From BCD1 sp965230565 (GTDB lineage: Bacteria; Bacteroidota; Bacteroidia; Chitinophagales; Saprospiraceae), in contig CBDDLH010000012.1 in the NCBI GenBank assembly GCA_965230565.1, positions 620,001-684,000 of the forward strand: a stretch of DNA of 64,000 nt, read 5' to 3'. The notes beneath the pieces were generated by a model. It was not told the DNA's origin, searched no databases, and was given only the letters and a program-made list of their open reading frames with translations. Of this stretch, positions 26,138 through 35,306 are shown piece by piece. The translations under genes and the position numbers were made by a program. Numbering within the stretch: position 1 is the stretch's first letter; each line of letters starts with the position of its first letter.

Positions 26138-27310
26138 ATGGTCAAAAAACTACTCATTTCAACATTGTTCTTTTTGCTATTTAGCAATATTGGATTCAAT
26201 CAATCCACCACCTTATCCCCTTCCGCCCAGATCAATATCCTCACCTGCGGGCCGGGAAGTTCCATGACTTCCAGGTTCGGGCACACCGGACTCGAAGTCA
26301 TTGACCCGGAGCTGGACCTGCATGAGGTTTATAACTTCGGGACCTTCAACTTTAATATCCCATTCTTTTATGTCAAATACCTGAGGGGATCGCTTAATTA
26401 TTACCTGGGAATAAAATCCTACGAAGGGTTCCTGGAGAGATATCAGGAAAGGGAGGATCGGACTATCTACCGGCAAGTGCTGAACCTCGATAGCCTGCAG
26501 GTACAAACGGTCTATGACCTGTTGAAGGAAGCCGGCCTGCCGGAGAATAAATACTACATATACGATTTTATTCGCGGGAATTGTACCACCAAAACCAAAG
26601 ACCTGATGGACAAGGTGATCGGTAATGTCGTGAGTTATGATACTTCTTTTGTGGACAGGAATAAAACATACAGGACTTACCTGAACACCCACCTGTCACG
26701 GGGAGCACTCACTACCATAGGTGTCAACCTGATCTTTGGGAATAAAACGGATAAGGTGCCCTCTTTTGCACAATACAGCTTTTTACCGGACAATTACAAA
26801 GCTGCCCTGGACCATGCCTTTTTAGGAGAAAAACCTTTGGTGAAAAGAACAGAGACCCTTCATGTCAGGTCAGCAGCGGGGGAATCCTTTGTGAAACGTT
26901 CTTTAATCGTCTGGGGCATCGTTCTGTTCTTTTTCTTACTGACCCTTTGGGAATATCGCAGGAAGATGGATTTCAGAAAGCTGGATGTGCTGCTTTTCTC
27001 CTTTGCCGGACTGCTGAGTCTCGTCCTCATTTTCATGTGGCTATTTTCTTCCCATGATCCGGCAGCCGATAACCCGGACTTGTTATGGCTTACCCCCTTG
27101 CATTTCCTTTTTGTATTCAACCTGAAAAAGCCTCGCTTCTCCTTTTATTACGCATTGTTTCTGGGGTTGATCATGGTGGTTATGATAGGATATTACTTGC
27201 TTTTCGATTTTCAGGACATGGGAGTTTTTGCGCTATTGCTCATTTTGCTGATACGATTGGCAAGGAGATGGCTTTCTGCCAATGAAAGGCTTAAAAATAC
27301 CTCAGTGTAA
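26138..27310 (+). CDS. DUF4105 domain membrane protein
   Basis: A 390-residue protein from the ATG at 26138, which starts a good signal sequence (MVKKLLISTLFFLLFSNIG); an ATG 54 bp earlier only adds non-signal residues from within the upstream repeat. Residues 25-220 are the DUF4105 (Lnb N-terminal-like) periplasmic domain: SRFGHTGLEV, EVYNFGTFNF, the Tyr-rich KYYIYDFIRGNCTTKTKDL with conserved Asn-Cys-Thr. The C-terminal 150 residues contain five membrane helices. The His and Cys suggest a papain-like hydrolase fold, but no activity is established for this family to my knowledge. Confidence 0.82.
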   Translation: MVKKLLISTLFFLLFSNIGFNQSTTLSPSAQINILTCGPGSSMTSRFGHTGLEVIDPELDLHEVYNFGTFNFNIPFFYVKYLRGSLNYYLGIKSYEGFLERYQEREDRTIYRQVLNLDSLQVQTVYDLLKEAGLPENKYYIYDFIRGNCTTKTKDLMDKVIGNVVSYDTSFVDRNKTYRTYLNTHLSRGALTTIGVNLIFGNKTDKVPSFAQYSFLPDNYKAALDHAFLGEKPLVKRTETLHVRSAAGESFVKRSLIVWGIVLFFFLLTLWEYRRKMDFRKLDVLLFSFAGLLSLVLIFMWLFSSHDPAADNPDLLWLTPLHFLFVFNLKKPRFSFYYALFLGLIMVVMIGYYLLFDFQDMGVFALLLILLIRLARRWLSANERLKNTSV

Positions 27311-27418
27311 ATGGATGAAATTTCAAGTAATTGATAAACTTTTTATAAGTTGTTCAAAGCCATTGTGTGGTTTGCTATATTAATTTTTTAGTCCTCGTAA
27401 AATCCAAATTGTTTGATT

Positions 27419-27898
27419 ATGATTTATTTTGTGAAAGCTGGAGATAGAGTTAAGATTGGTTATACAGATACCCCTTTTAAAAGAATTTCCTCCCTGCGTA
27501 CGTCTAGCCCGTATGAGTTGGAAGTATTATTGATTATAGAAGGTTTTTATGATAAAGAATATGAATTGCATCAGATGTTTTTAGAATTCAGAATCAACGG
27601 GGAGTGGTTTGAATATTCAGCAGTAATTCAAGATTTTGTAATAGACAATTTAAAATTAGATAGAAGATATGAGTTTGGTTTTATTAAAGATGATTTTAAA
27701 GATTATGAACAGGTTCTAAGGTTAAGAAAATCACAAAACTTATCCCTAAAGGGACTAGGTGAGAAACTTGGAATTACAGCTCAAGGGGTTAAAAGAATTC
27801 AGGATCGAGAACAGACACGAGCAATTTCTTTAAAAACTTTGGAAAAAGTAGCGACGGCCATGGGATATAAACTAGAGTATAGGTTTGTTAAGGAATAA
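27419..27898 (+). CDS. MUG113/T5orf172 (GIY-YIG-like) domain fused to an XRE-type HTH
   Basis: A 159-residue protein starting at the ATG at 27419 (MIYFVKAGDRVKIGYT). Residues 1-85 match the MUG113/T5orf172 branch of the GIY-YIG nuclease superfamily: YFVKAG...VKIGYT, RISSLRTSSPYELEV, the E...LHQMF helix and GEWFEY. Residues about 100-159 are a helix-turn-helix (LSLKGLGEKLGITAQGVKRI) ending SLKTLEKVATAMGYKLEYRFV, very like the HTH of mobile mystery protein A. It is AT-rich relative to neighbours and stands alone, with 100-150 bp gaps each side. It may be a sequence-directed nuclease or a regulator of a lost mobile element; which is not decidable here. Confidence 0.7.
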   Translation: MIYFVKAGDRVKIGYTDTPFKRISSLRTSSPYELEVLLIIEGFYDKEYELHQMFLEFRINGEWFEYSAVIQDFVIDNLKLDRRYEFGFIKDDFKDYEQVLRLRKSQNLSLKGLGEKLGITAQGVKRIQDREQTRAISLKTLEKVATAMGYKLEYRFVKE

Positions 27899-28056
27899 AA
27901 ATTAATTGGATGTTGTAATTGAAGTTTGGAACCTGTTTAATGAAAATAAAGCCCGATACACTAAACCAGATCCTGTAGATTAGCCCAAAATCGGCTTTGA
28001 GAACTTGAGTTCAAAATTGAATTCCCTTAAATTCAAAACAATAAATTTTTAAACAG

Positions 28057-29715
28057 ATGAAAACAAAATTATTACTGACCTTTCTTTTTACCAGCCTTTT
28101 CACCTTTAACATATTCGGCCAAGGAGATTTTAATATAAAAACTCTCAGCAATGGCGACTATTGTGTCTTTGGTTTTTTTGCCGGAGAGTTGAATTTCAAT
28201 AACGGAGATACCATCGGCGATTATTACAGTACAGATGAAGGGTATTTTTTAGCCATGTTTGACTCCCTCGGTACTACGAAATGGGTGAAGCACCTGAAAA
28301 CAAAAAGTTTAAATTGTTGGGGGCACTGTCCGGGTACCGGCCTCGACGTAGACCTGCAGGATAATATTCTTATTTCCGGTCATTTTTACGATACGCTCTG
28401 GTTAGATACCACTCATTATGTAGAACCTGCCGGGGTATTTATCGCCAAATACGATACTGATGGAAACTTCGATTGGGTGAGAGAAGCATACACTCCTAAT
28501 GGTATGGCGGTAGATGTCGATACCGATTCTTTGGGAAATGTATATTCGGCGGGAATATATCCATCAGGGACTTTTACTTTTGAAGGATTACCGTCAATAT
28601 CCGGTTCGGGCACGTCCCAATATGTTTTTGTAGTGAAATTTGATGCTGAAGGTAATGGGCAATGGTTAATACCGGTGCGGGGGTTTAGTTCTGGTAATCC
28701 ATTACGTCTCTCTGCATATGGTTTGGAAGTTGACAGAAAAGGTAATGTTTATTTTGCCGGAGAGCTTTGGGGAGGATACGGGTATATGGAGTTTGGTGAT
28801 TTAACCCAATGGATTTCTTCTCAGGGGGTATACGAAACCTTTTTTGCCAAATGTGATTCCGAAGGTAATCCGGAATGGTTAACGAAAATAAATTGTTCAA
28901 ATACCTGCTATCCCAGCAAATTATCTATGGATACTTCTGATAATTTATTCCTTTCAGGATTTTACCGGGGTTCTGCAACTTTTGGAACACTTCCACCTAT
29001 AACGGTAAATAATCAGGATAAGGATGTCTTTTTAGCCCGATATGATACCTTGGGAAATGCTGTCTGGGTAAGAAGCGGAGCCTTTGGAGATGATTATCAT
29101 TTAAATGGTATAGGAGCTATGGCTGCAGATGATATGGGAAATACTTATTTGACTGGAGTGTCCGCGGCCGGTCCTATTCAATTTGAACCTCTGCCTGTAA
29201 AGGATGAATTAGGTGCTTTTTTTGTAAAACATGATGAAAATGGAGAGGCTATTTGCCAGACAACACCATTTTGGTCAATGGTCGATATCGATGCAACTGC
29301 TGATGGTAATCTATATTCGATCACCGGAAGTTTTGATCTTCCTCCAGGTTCATATGAACCCCATTACGCCCATATTTTTAAATGGGATGACAATTGTAAC
29401 CTGTTGTGGGAAACTTCTATTGAACAAAACTTCGAACCGATTATTTGGAGTACAGAAGACATTAATTCCAATAATGGAATGAAGGTTTTTCCCAATCCTT
29501 CATCAGGGAACTTTACAGTAAAATGGAAAGAAAGTTTTACGGAACCAGCTCAAATGCATGTGTTCGATCAATTGGGGAAATTGATCACTTCAGTAGAGAT
29601 ACCTCCCGGAAATGAAGTAATGCAATTCGAACTTAAGGGGCAACTTGCAGGCATTTATTTTTTGAAAGTAACTGCAAAAAACAGAACTTACCTTCAGAAG
29701 ATCATAAAAGAGTAA
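28057..29715 (+). CDS. Secreted SBBP-repeat beta-propeller protein with T9SS sorting domain
   Basis: A 552-residue protein with a signal peptide (FLFTSLFTFNIFGQ). The body repeats the pattern of short beta-propeller (SBBP-like) blades: AKYDTDGNFDWVREA, VKFDAEGNGQWLIPV, AKCDSEGNPEWLTKI, ARYDTLGNAVWVRSG, each followed by a D..GNxYxxG strand. The last 75 residues are a T9SS type A domain (VFPNPSSGNFTVKW, GIYFLKVTAKNRTYLQKII). It should be exported through the type IX system. The next T9SS gene begins 3 bp after its stop, so the two are translated from one mRNA. Function beyond secretion unknown. Confidence 0.82.
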   Translation: MKTKLLLTFLFTSLFTFNIFGQGDFNIKTLSNGDYCVFGFFAGELNFNNGDTIGDYYSTDEGYFLAMFDSLGTTKWVKHLKTKSLNCWGHCPGTGLDVDLQDNILISGHFYDTLWLDTTHYVEPAGVFIAKYDTDGNFDWVREAYTPNGMAVDVDTDSLGNVYSAGIYPSGTFTFEGLPSISGSGTSQYVFVVKFDAEGNGQWLIPVRGFSSGNPLRLSAYGLEVDRKGNVYFAGELWGGYGYMEFGDLTQWISSQGVYETFFAKCDSEGNPEWLTKINCSNTCYPSKLSMDTSDNLFLSGFYRGSATFGTLPPITVNNQDKDVFLARYDTLGNAVWVRSGAFGDDYHLNGIGAMAADDMGNTYLTGVSAAGPIQFEPLPVKDELGAFFVKHDENGEAICQTTPFWSMVDIDATADGNLYSITGSFDLPPGSYEPHYAHIFKWDDNCNLLWETSIEQNFEPIIWSTEDINSNNGMKVFPNPSSGNFTVKWKESFTEPAQMHVFDQLGKLITSVEIPPGNEVMQFELKGQLAGIYFLKVTAKNRTYLQKIIKE

Positions 29716-29718
29716 ATT

Positions 29719-31215
29719 ATGTACAAATTTCCCCTTTTTTTGCTTGTAATTCTATTCAGTTTTTCGTCCATTTTATCAGCTCAGGATTGCAATTGCACCA
29801 TTGCTGAAGTGCAAAACAACACCGTTGAACCCTGCGATTTGGTTATCGGCGAAACCGTGACAGTTTCCACCGCCGAAGAACTTCGTCTGGCCATTATTCA
29901 GGCCAATAATGTCGGCGGTAATATGACGATTCTCATCGAAGATGGAACTTACCAGATAGCCTCTACGGCCTGGTATCCCTATATCACAGCCAATGATCTC
30001 GTCATCCGAAGTGTGTCGGGGAATCGCGATAATGTCATCCTTACCGGGAACGGTATGATGAGCGTTTCTCCCAGCACGGAAAACGGCCTGTATGCTACCG
30101 GAAATAATATCACCATCGCTGACCTGACGATCAAGGAAGTCGGTAACCACGGAATTGCTGTTGACGGGGATAACCTTTATGTTCATAACGTGAAAATCCA
30201 AAACACTTACGAACAAATGCTTAAAGGCACCAGTGGCGGGGACGGCGGTTCAGACAACAGCATTGTGCAATGCAGTTTATTTGAATACCCCTCCGGGGAA
30301 GGACCTCAGTTCTACATCGGAGGCCTCGATATCCATATGGGTGATGGCTGGATCGTGAGAGATAATATTTTCAAAAATATCCAAAGCCCGTCCGGCTCTC
30401 TTGCGGAGCACGCCATTCACTTCTGGAATCACTGTTCCGATAATACTATCGAAAGAAACTGGATCATCAATTGTGATCGCGGAATTGGTTTTGGGTTAGG
30501 GAGCAGCCCGAACGAAGGCGGTGTGATCAAAAACAATATGATCTATAACGATGGAACCGGAGTGTTCAATGATGTGGGTATCGGACTGGAAACTTCACCG
30601 GGCACCAAGGTTTATAACAATACTATATTCCTCACGGATTATCCCAATGCCATCGAGTATAGGTTTGAAGCAACTATGGATGTAGATATTGCCAATAATC
30701 TTACTAATAAGGCCATTACTTCCCGAAATGGCGGCGAGGCAACGTTAACGACAAATATAGAAAATGCAGTTGCTGATTGGTTTGTGAATGTGAACGAAGG
30801 CGATTTGCATCTGGCTGAACTCAATGCTGCCATTGTGGATCAGGGAACTTTCCTTGAAGAAGTTATCCTTGATTTGGATCAAACTACCCGGCCACAGGGA
30901 ACTGCTCTGGATATCGGGGCTCATGAATGGCTACAGCCACAAAATGCAGAGTTTGCAGGCGAAGGTATTTTAAACCTTCAAGTGTTCCCAAATCCTGCTT
31001 CCGATCACCTGATTGTTGAGGTTTTGTCTGAGGTTCCGGTAAGCGTAATGATCCGTGATGTTCTGGGAAGGCCCGTTTGGAACAACAATTTACATTACTT
31101 TGACAATGATGTTGAGGTTGACGTTTCCGATTGGCCAAATGGGTTGTATTTTTGCGAAATTGTTGATGCTGATTTTAGCTTTTTGGAGGTAAAAACCTTG
31201 ATTATTGGACATTAA
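29719..31215 (+). CDS. Secreted right-handed beta-helix protein with T9SS sorting domain
   Basis: A 498-residue protein with a signal peptide (FLLVILFSFSSILSAQ). Residues 50-340 form a parallel beta-helix: IEDGTYQI, DLVIRSVSGNRDNVILTGNG, ITIADLTIKEVGNHGIAV, DNTIERNWIINCDRGIGFG, IKNNMIYNDG, VYNNTIF. Then comes a choice-of-anchor Q-like segment (AAIVDQGTF...QGTALDIGAHEW), a linker and a T9SS type A domain (VFPNPASDHLIVEV, GLYFCEIV). Beta-helix proteins of this kind are often polysaccharide lyases or glycan-binding proteins, but no catalytic signature can be named. Co-transcribed with the upstream propeller protein. Confidence 0.83.
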   Translation: MYKFPLFLLVILFSFSSILSAQDCNCTIAEVQNNTVEPCDLVIGETVTVSTAEELRLAIIQANNVGGNMTILIEDGTYQIASTAWYPYITANDLVIRSVSGNRDNVILTGNGMMSVSPSTENGLYATGNNITIADLTIKEVGNHGIAVDGDNLYVHNVKIQNTYEQMLKGTSGGDGGSDNSIVQCSLFEYPSGEGPQFYIGGLDIHMGDGWIVRDNIFKNIQSPSGSLAEHAIHFWNHCSDNTIERNWIINCDRGIGFGLGSSPNEGGVIKNNMIYNDGTGVFNDVGIGLETSPGTKVYNNTIFLTDYPNAIEYRFEATMDVDIANNLTNKAITSRNGGEATLTTNIENAVADWFVNVNEGDLHLAELNAAIVDQGTFLEEVILDLDQTTRPQGTALDIGAHEWLQPQNAEFAGEGILNLQVFPNPASDHLIVEVLSEVPVSVMIRDVLGRPVWNNNLHYFDNDVEVDVSDWPNGLYFCEIVDADFSFLEVKTLIIGH

Positions 31216-31221
31216 AGATCT

Positions 31222-31310
31222 GTTTCAATCTGCTTTATCAGTTCAATCTGTGTTCTATAAAAAATGGAACGCGGATTTTAACGGGTCGAACAGGTAGGAA
31301 CTGATTAAAG
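31222..31310. repeat. Intergenic inverted repeat, AATCTGTGTTCT family
   Basis: AATCTGTGTTCT faces GGAACGCGGATT around an AT-rich centre, with further loosely repeated CAATCTG words on the left and an AACTGATTAA end on the right. It fills the gap before the hemolysin III-family gene. Confidence 0.4.
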
Positions 31311-31361
31311 TAAACCCTAGTCCGAAATGCAGCAAATGGGATTTGTTTGAAACCAAAAAAT

Positions 31362-32012
31362 ATGTCTGACAAAAATTCTTCCAAATATTACTCGGCTGTA
31401 GAAGAAAAGCTGAATATTCTCACCCATGGGTTTGGTGCTTTATTGGCCATTGTAGCCCTCGTTTTACTTGTAGTTGAAGCAAGTGATAAGGGAAGCACAT
31501 TGCAATTGGTCAGTTTTACGGTTTTTGGCGTAAGCCTGATCGTATTATATACAGCCTCCACCGTTTACCACAGCGCTAAAAAACCTGACCTGAGGAAGAA
31601 GCTTCGCATTTTGGATCATACGGCGATTTATGTACTCATCGCAGGCACCTACACGCCCTTTACGCTTGTAACACTTGAAGGAACTCTGGGTTGGACGATC
31701 TTTTTCACTTCCTGGGGAATTGCTCTCACCGGAATTACCCTCAAACTCTTTTTTACCGGAAGATTTGATGTTTTGTCCACCATCATGTACGTTTTCATGG
31801 GCTGGATCATCATTTTCGCCATCAAACCACTGATGAACAACCTTGCTCCGGAGGGCCTCAATTGGTTGTTTGCCGGAGGTGTTGCCTATACGGTTGGGGC
31901 CATTTTATACAGTATTAAAAAAATAAAATTCAACCACGCCATCTTCCATGTTTTTGTGCTGGCCGGGAGTTTTTGTCACTTCATGGCAGTTTATTTTTAT
32001 GTTACCCCTTGA
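31362..32012 (+). CDS. Hemolysin III/PAQR-family membrane protein
   Basis: A 216-residue protein from the ATG at 31362; the frame is open 15 bp further up only through a TTG. Seven membrane helices are predicted. The family metal-site residues are visible: EEKLNILTHGFGAL (Glu and His), STVYHSAKKPDLRKKLRILDHTAIYVLIAGTYTPF (SxxxH and DH), and NHAIFHVFVLAGSFCHFMAVYFY (HxxxH-like). This is the YqfA/TrhA branch. Bacterial members affect membrane energetics or fatty-acid homeostasis; haemolysis is a historic label. It is monocistronic. Confidence 0.9.
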   Translation: MSDKNSSKYYSAVEEKLNILTHGFGALLAIVALVLLVVEASDKGSTLQLVSFTVFGVSLIVLYTASTVYHSAKKPDLRKKLRILDHTAIYVLIAGTYTPFTLVTLEGTLGWTIFFTSWGIALTGITLKLFFTGRFDVLSTIMYVFMGWIIIFAIKPLMNNLAPEGLNWLFAGGVAYTVGAILYSIKKIKFNHAIFHVFVLAGSFCHFMAVYFYVTP

Positions 32013-32292
32013 GGAAAACCCTCTGCGGTACTCCGCGCTTCTTTGCGGCACTCCCGACCTCAGATACGTGAACCTGTCCCGCACATAAAATGGGGATGTC
32101 ATTTTATTCCATCTGCGTAACAGCTATTCTATCCGTTGAATTATTCTTAACCGGGAGGTTGATATTCCGCAAGATTACATTCTCATAATACCTTTTTACC
32201 ATAACTATCCCTCAAATCTGGTTTTTGTCGTAAATTAACTTTTTCATGACTCAGAAGGGTTTTATGAACTAACCAACTAAAGTGAAAAAGGC

Positions 32293-34380
32293 ATGACAAA
32301 TTTGACAAAGTTCGTTGTTTCCATTTTAATGACCTTTGTGTTTTTCGGCTGTGAACAAACCACTGAAAATGATCGGAAGGACAGCCCTCCAAACATCGTC
32401 TTCATCATGTCCGATGATCACGCTTATCAAGCCATCAGCAGTTACGACGGGCGGTTGAATCAAACCCCCAATATCGATCGTTTGGCTGAGGAAGGGATGC
32501 GATTCACACAAAGTTTTGTGACCAACTCCATCTGCGGCCCAAGCCGGGCCGTCATGTTAACCGGAAAATACAGCCACATCAACGGTCACATCGATAATAA
32601 TGTAGCTTTTGACGGAAGTCAGCAAACCTTTCCCAAACTTTTACAAAAGGCAGGTTACCAGACAGCCATTGTCGGTAAGTGGCACCTGAAAAGTGAACCA
32701 ACAGGCTTTGATTATTACAATATCCTGCCGGGACAGGGGCATTATTACAACCCGGACTTCATCGAGAATGGTGATCGTAAAAGAATTCCCGGTTACGTAA
32801 CCGACCTGACCACAGACTTTGCCATCAACTGGCTAAACGATAGAGATGAAAACAAACCCTTTTGCCTGCTTGTCCATCATAAAGCTCCACATCGCAATTG
32901 GATGCCGCCACCAGAATATCTCAACAAATATGACGACGTGGAATTCCCGCTGCCGGAAACTTTCTTTGACGATTATGAAACCCGGGGCTCCTCTGCCAGA
33001 GAGCAAACGCTGAGTATAGGCGATGACATGCAATTGGCCTATGATATGAAAGTGCCACAATTGTACCACAAAACCCAACCGGAATCCAGACAGACCTCAG
33101 ACAGCACGGCATGGGGGTTGATCGCCGGAAGAATGAGTGAGGAGCAAAGGCAGGCATGGAACAAAGCCTACCAACCTAAGAACGATGAACTGATCAAGGC
33201 GGAACTCAGTGGAGATGATCTTACCGTATGGAAATACCAGCGCTATATGCAGGACTATCTGAGTTGTATTGCTTCGGTTGACGATAACGTCGGTCGCCTG
33301 ATGGATTACCTGGAAGAGCAGGGGCTTGCAGAAAATACCATTATCGTTTATACTTCTGACCAGGGATTTTATCTGGGAGAACACGGATGGTTCGACAAGC
33401 GCTTTATGTATGAACAATCTCTCCGGATGCCATTGATCGTCAGGTATCCGAAGGAAATCCAACCTGCGGTTAATGAAGCGGATATGGTCCTGAATCTGGA
33501 TTTTGCCCCGACCTTCCTCGATTACGCAGGCGTGGACATTCCTGAAGATATGCAAGGCACTTCCCTTCGGAAAGTGCTCGCTTCTGAGACTCCCCATGAC
33601 TGGCGGGAATCCATTTATTACAGATACTATGAATATCCGGCAGTCCACGCAGTCAAGCGGCATTATGGCATTCGGACCGACCGATATAAGCTTATCCATT
33701 TTTATTACGATGTAGACGAATGGGAATTATATGATCTCCGGGAAGATCCCCATGAATTGAATAACCTCTATGAAAATCCCCAATATGCCGGACTGATAAA
33801 CCACCTTAAGGAAAAATTAAAAGCCTTACAGGAACAATATCAGGATATCTATGGAGATAAGTTTCTTCCACAACCTGATATCGAGGTGGATCATAAAGGC
33901 AAAGGGGCATCAGTGAGTCTGGCCAATCCGTACCATCCCAAGTATCCCGGAGGAGGCCCTGATGGCCTGACTAATGGATTACGTGGTGCGGATATGGGGT
34001 TCCTCTATAGCAAATACGATGCCTGGCAGGGCTTTGAAGGCGTGGATATGGAAGCAGTCATTGACCTGAAGGAATTGATGGAAGTCAACAGCATTTCCTG
34101 TGGTTTCTTGCAGAAGAATAATTCCTGGATCTTTTTGCCTGAAAAGATAACTGTCTATACCTCGACAGATGGCGAGCAATTTAAAAAGCTTACGGAATTC
34201 AAAAATTCTACACCAAAAAAATTCGCGCCGGATAAAAGACAGGAATATACTGTCGAGGTGAAAAATAAAACCATCAGGTACATAAAAGTTGTTGCCGAAG
34301 CTATTGGAAACTGTCCGGAATGGCACCCGGGAGCAGGAGGTAAGGCCTGGGTTTTTGCAGATGAGATTGTGATACAGTAG
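32293..34380 (+). CDS. Lipoprotein sulfatase with C-terminal discoidin-like domain (1)
   Basis: A 695-residue S1 sulfatase with a lipoprotein signal (MTFVFFGCEQ). The metal-binding start is NIVFIMSDDHAYQ. The maturation motif is SICGPSRAVMLTGKYS, with Cys81 as the residue turned into formylglycine (C-x-P-S-R). KWHLKSEP and the late TSDQGFYLGEHGWFDKRF supply further active-site residues, and the sulfatase C-terminal subdomain includes IRTDRYKLIHFY. Residues about 545-695 are an extra beta domain (GLTNGLRG...WIFLPEKITVYTSTDG...IRYIKVVAEA) like F5/8 type C or CBM32 modules. It removes sulfate from a glycan at the cell surface; the exact linkage is unknown. First of a four-gene run. Confidence 0.9.
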   Translation: MTNLTKFVVSILMTFVFFGCEQTTENDRKDSPPNIVFIMSDDHAYQAISSYDGRLNQTPNIDRLAEEGMRFTQSFVTNSICGPSRAVMLTGKYSHINGHIDNNVAFDGSQQTFPKLLQKAGYQTAIVGKWHLKSEPTGFDYYNILPGQGHYYNPDFIENGDRKRIPGYVTDLTTDFAINWLNDRDENKPFCLLVHHKAPHRNWMPPPEYLNKYDDVEFPLPETFFDDYETRGSSAREQTLSIGDDMQLAYDMKVPQLYHKTQPESRQTSDSTAWGLIAGRMSEEQRQAWNKAYQPKNDELIKAELSGDDLTVWKYQRYMQDYLSCIASVDDNVGRLMDYLEEQGLAENTIIVYTSDQGFYLGEHGWFDKRFMYEQSLRMPLIVRYPKEIQPAVNEADMVLNLDFAPTFLDYAGVDIPEDMQGTSLRKVLASETPHDWRESIYYRYYEYPAVHAVKRHYGIRTDRYKLIHFYYDVDEWELYDLREDPHELNNLYENPQYAGLINHLKEKLKALQEQYQDIYGDKFLPQPDIEVDHKGKGASVSLANPYHPKYPGGGPDGLTNGLRGADMGFLYSKYDAWQGFEGVDMEAVIDLKELMEVNSISCGFLQKNNSWIFLPEKITVYTSTDGEQFKKLTEFKNSTPKKFAPDKRQEYTVEVKNKTIRYIKVVAEAIGNCPEWHPGAGGKAWVFADEIVIQ

Positions 34381-34437
34381 CTTTATGCAAAAGAAATAGT
34401 CTGTTTATTCTTATTGGAAATTTGAAAAGCAAAACAA

Positions 34438-35304
34438 GTGAAAAGCAAGATCAAAAAATCGCTCTTCTGGGTTCTGGCGGTTTTTATTACACTGGGTACT
34501 TCTGTATATCAGCGTATGACGGGACCAACCTATCCTGTTGATGTAATGGTTGAACATCAAAATGTACGTTACGATTTCGAATTGCCAAGGTCTCATGGTG
34601 GAGAAACTGATTGTCCTGTAGTTTTGGAACTTCCCATGCAGTTTGAGGGGGAGCTTGTCTACCGTCGTTTTCCCGTTGATGAAAAATGGGATACCCTTAT
34701 GCTGGGGCGTGTTGATGAATGGCTGGTTGTTGATTTGCCTCATCAGCCTCCGGCAGGAAAACTGGAATATCATCTGAATTTAAACTATCTGGGAGAACCG
34801 GTAGAAACAAATCTTGAGGAGAATGTGGTGGTCAGGTTCAAAGGTGAAGTTCCTGCCTGGGCTTTGATACCACACATCTTTTTTATGTTTTTCGCTATGT
34901 TGTGGTCCAATGCAACCGGTATACAGGCTGTTGCCAATATACAAGCTTATAAGCGCAATGCTGTAATTACCCTGATATTACTCGTTGTTGGAGGTTTGAT
35001 CCTTGGGCCTATTGTGCAAAAGTATGCCTTTGGTGCTTATTGGACAGGCTGGCCTTTTGGCGAAGATCTGACAGATAATAAGGTCTTGCTTTCCGTGGTG
35101 GTTTGGGTGGCGGCTATTATGCTGAACAAACGGAAAGACCGCAGGTGGGCAGCCCTTGTTGCGGCACTGGTCTTATTGGCCATTTATATGATTCCTCATA
35201 GTATGAAAGGCTCGGAACTCGATTATGATTCCGGAGAGGTCATTACCGGAACGATCTGGTGGCTGGCCCTGATGAAAATACATATTGAAAAATCAAACAG
35301 CTAA
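34438..35304 (+). CDS. Integral membrane protein of unknown function
   Basis: A 288-residue protein with a GTG start (34438). An N-terminal helix (LFWVLAVFITLGTSVY) is followed by about 110 extracytoplasmic residues with a beta-rich pattern (DVMVEHQNVRYDFELP, VVLELPMQFEGELVYRRF) and then four to five helices, with a loop KYAFGAYWTGWPFGEDLTDNK that looks conserved. It lies 57 bp after the first sulfatase and 2 bp before the second, so it belongs to the same operon. I do not recognise a named family. It could be an accessory sensor or transporter of the sulfatase locus. Confidence 0.75.
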   Translation: MKSKIKKSLFWVLAVFITLGTSVYQRMTGPTYPVDVMVEHQNVRYDFELPRSHGGETDCPVVLELPMQFEGELVYRRFPVDEKWDTLMLGRVDEWLVVDLPHQPPAGKLEYHLNLNYLGEPVETNLEENVVVRFKGEVPAWALIPHIFFMFFAMLWSNATGIQAVANIQAYKRNAVITLILLVVGGLILGPIVQKYAFGAYWTGWPFGEDLTDNKVLLSVVVWVAAIMLNKRKDRRWAALVAALVLLAIYMIPHSMKGSELDYDSGEVITGTIWWLALMKIHIEKSNS

Positions 35305-35306
35305 TT

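Noticed and set aside
26213..26692. 159-codon open frame on the minus strand
   Set aside because: It lies opposite the conserved DUF4105 core and is a shadow of that gene.
29719..31215. Naming the beta-helix protein a polysaccharide lyase
   Set aside because: The helix fold is clear but no catalytic residues of a specific lyase family can be pointed out.
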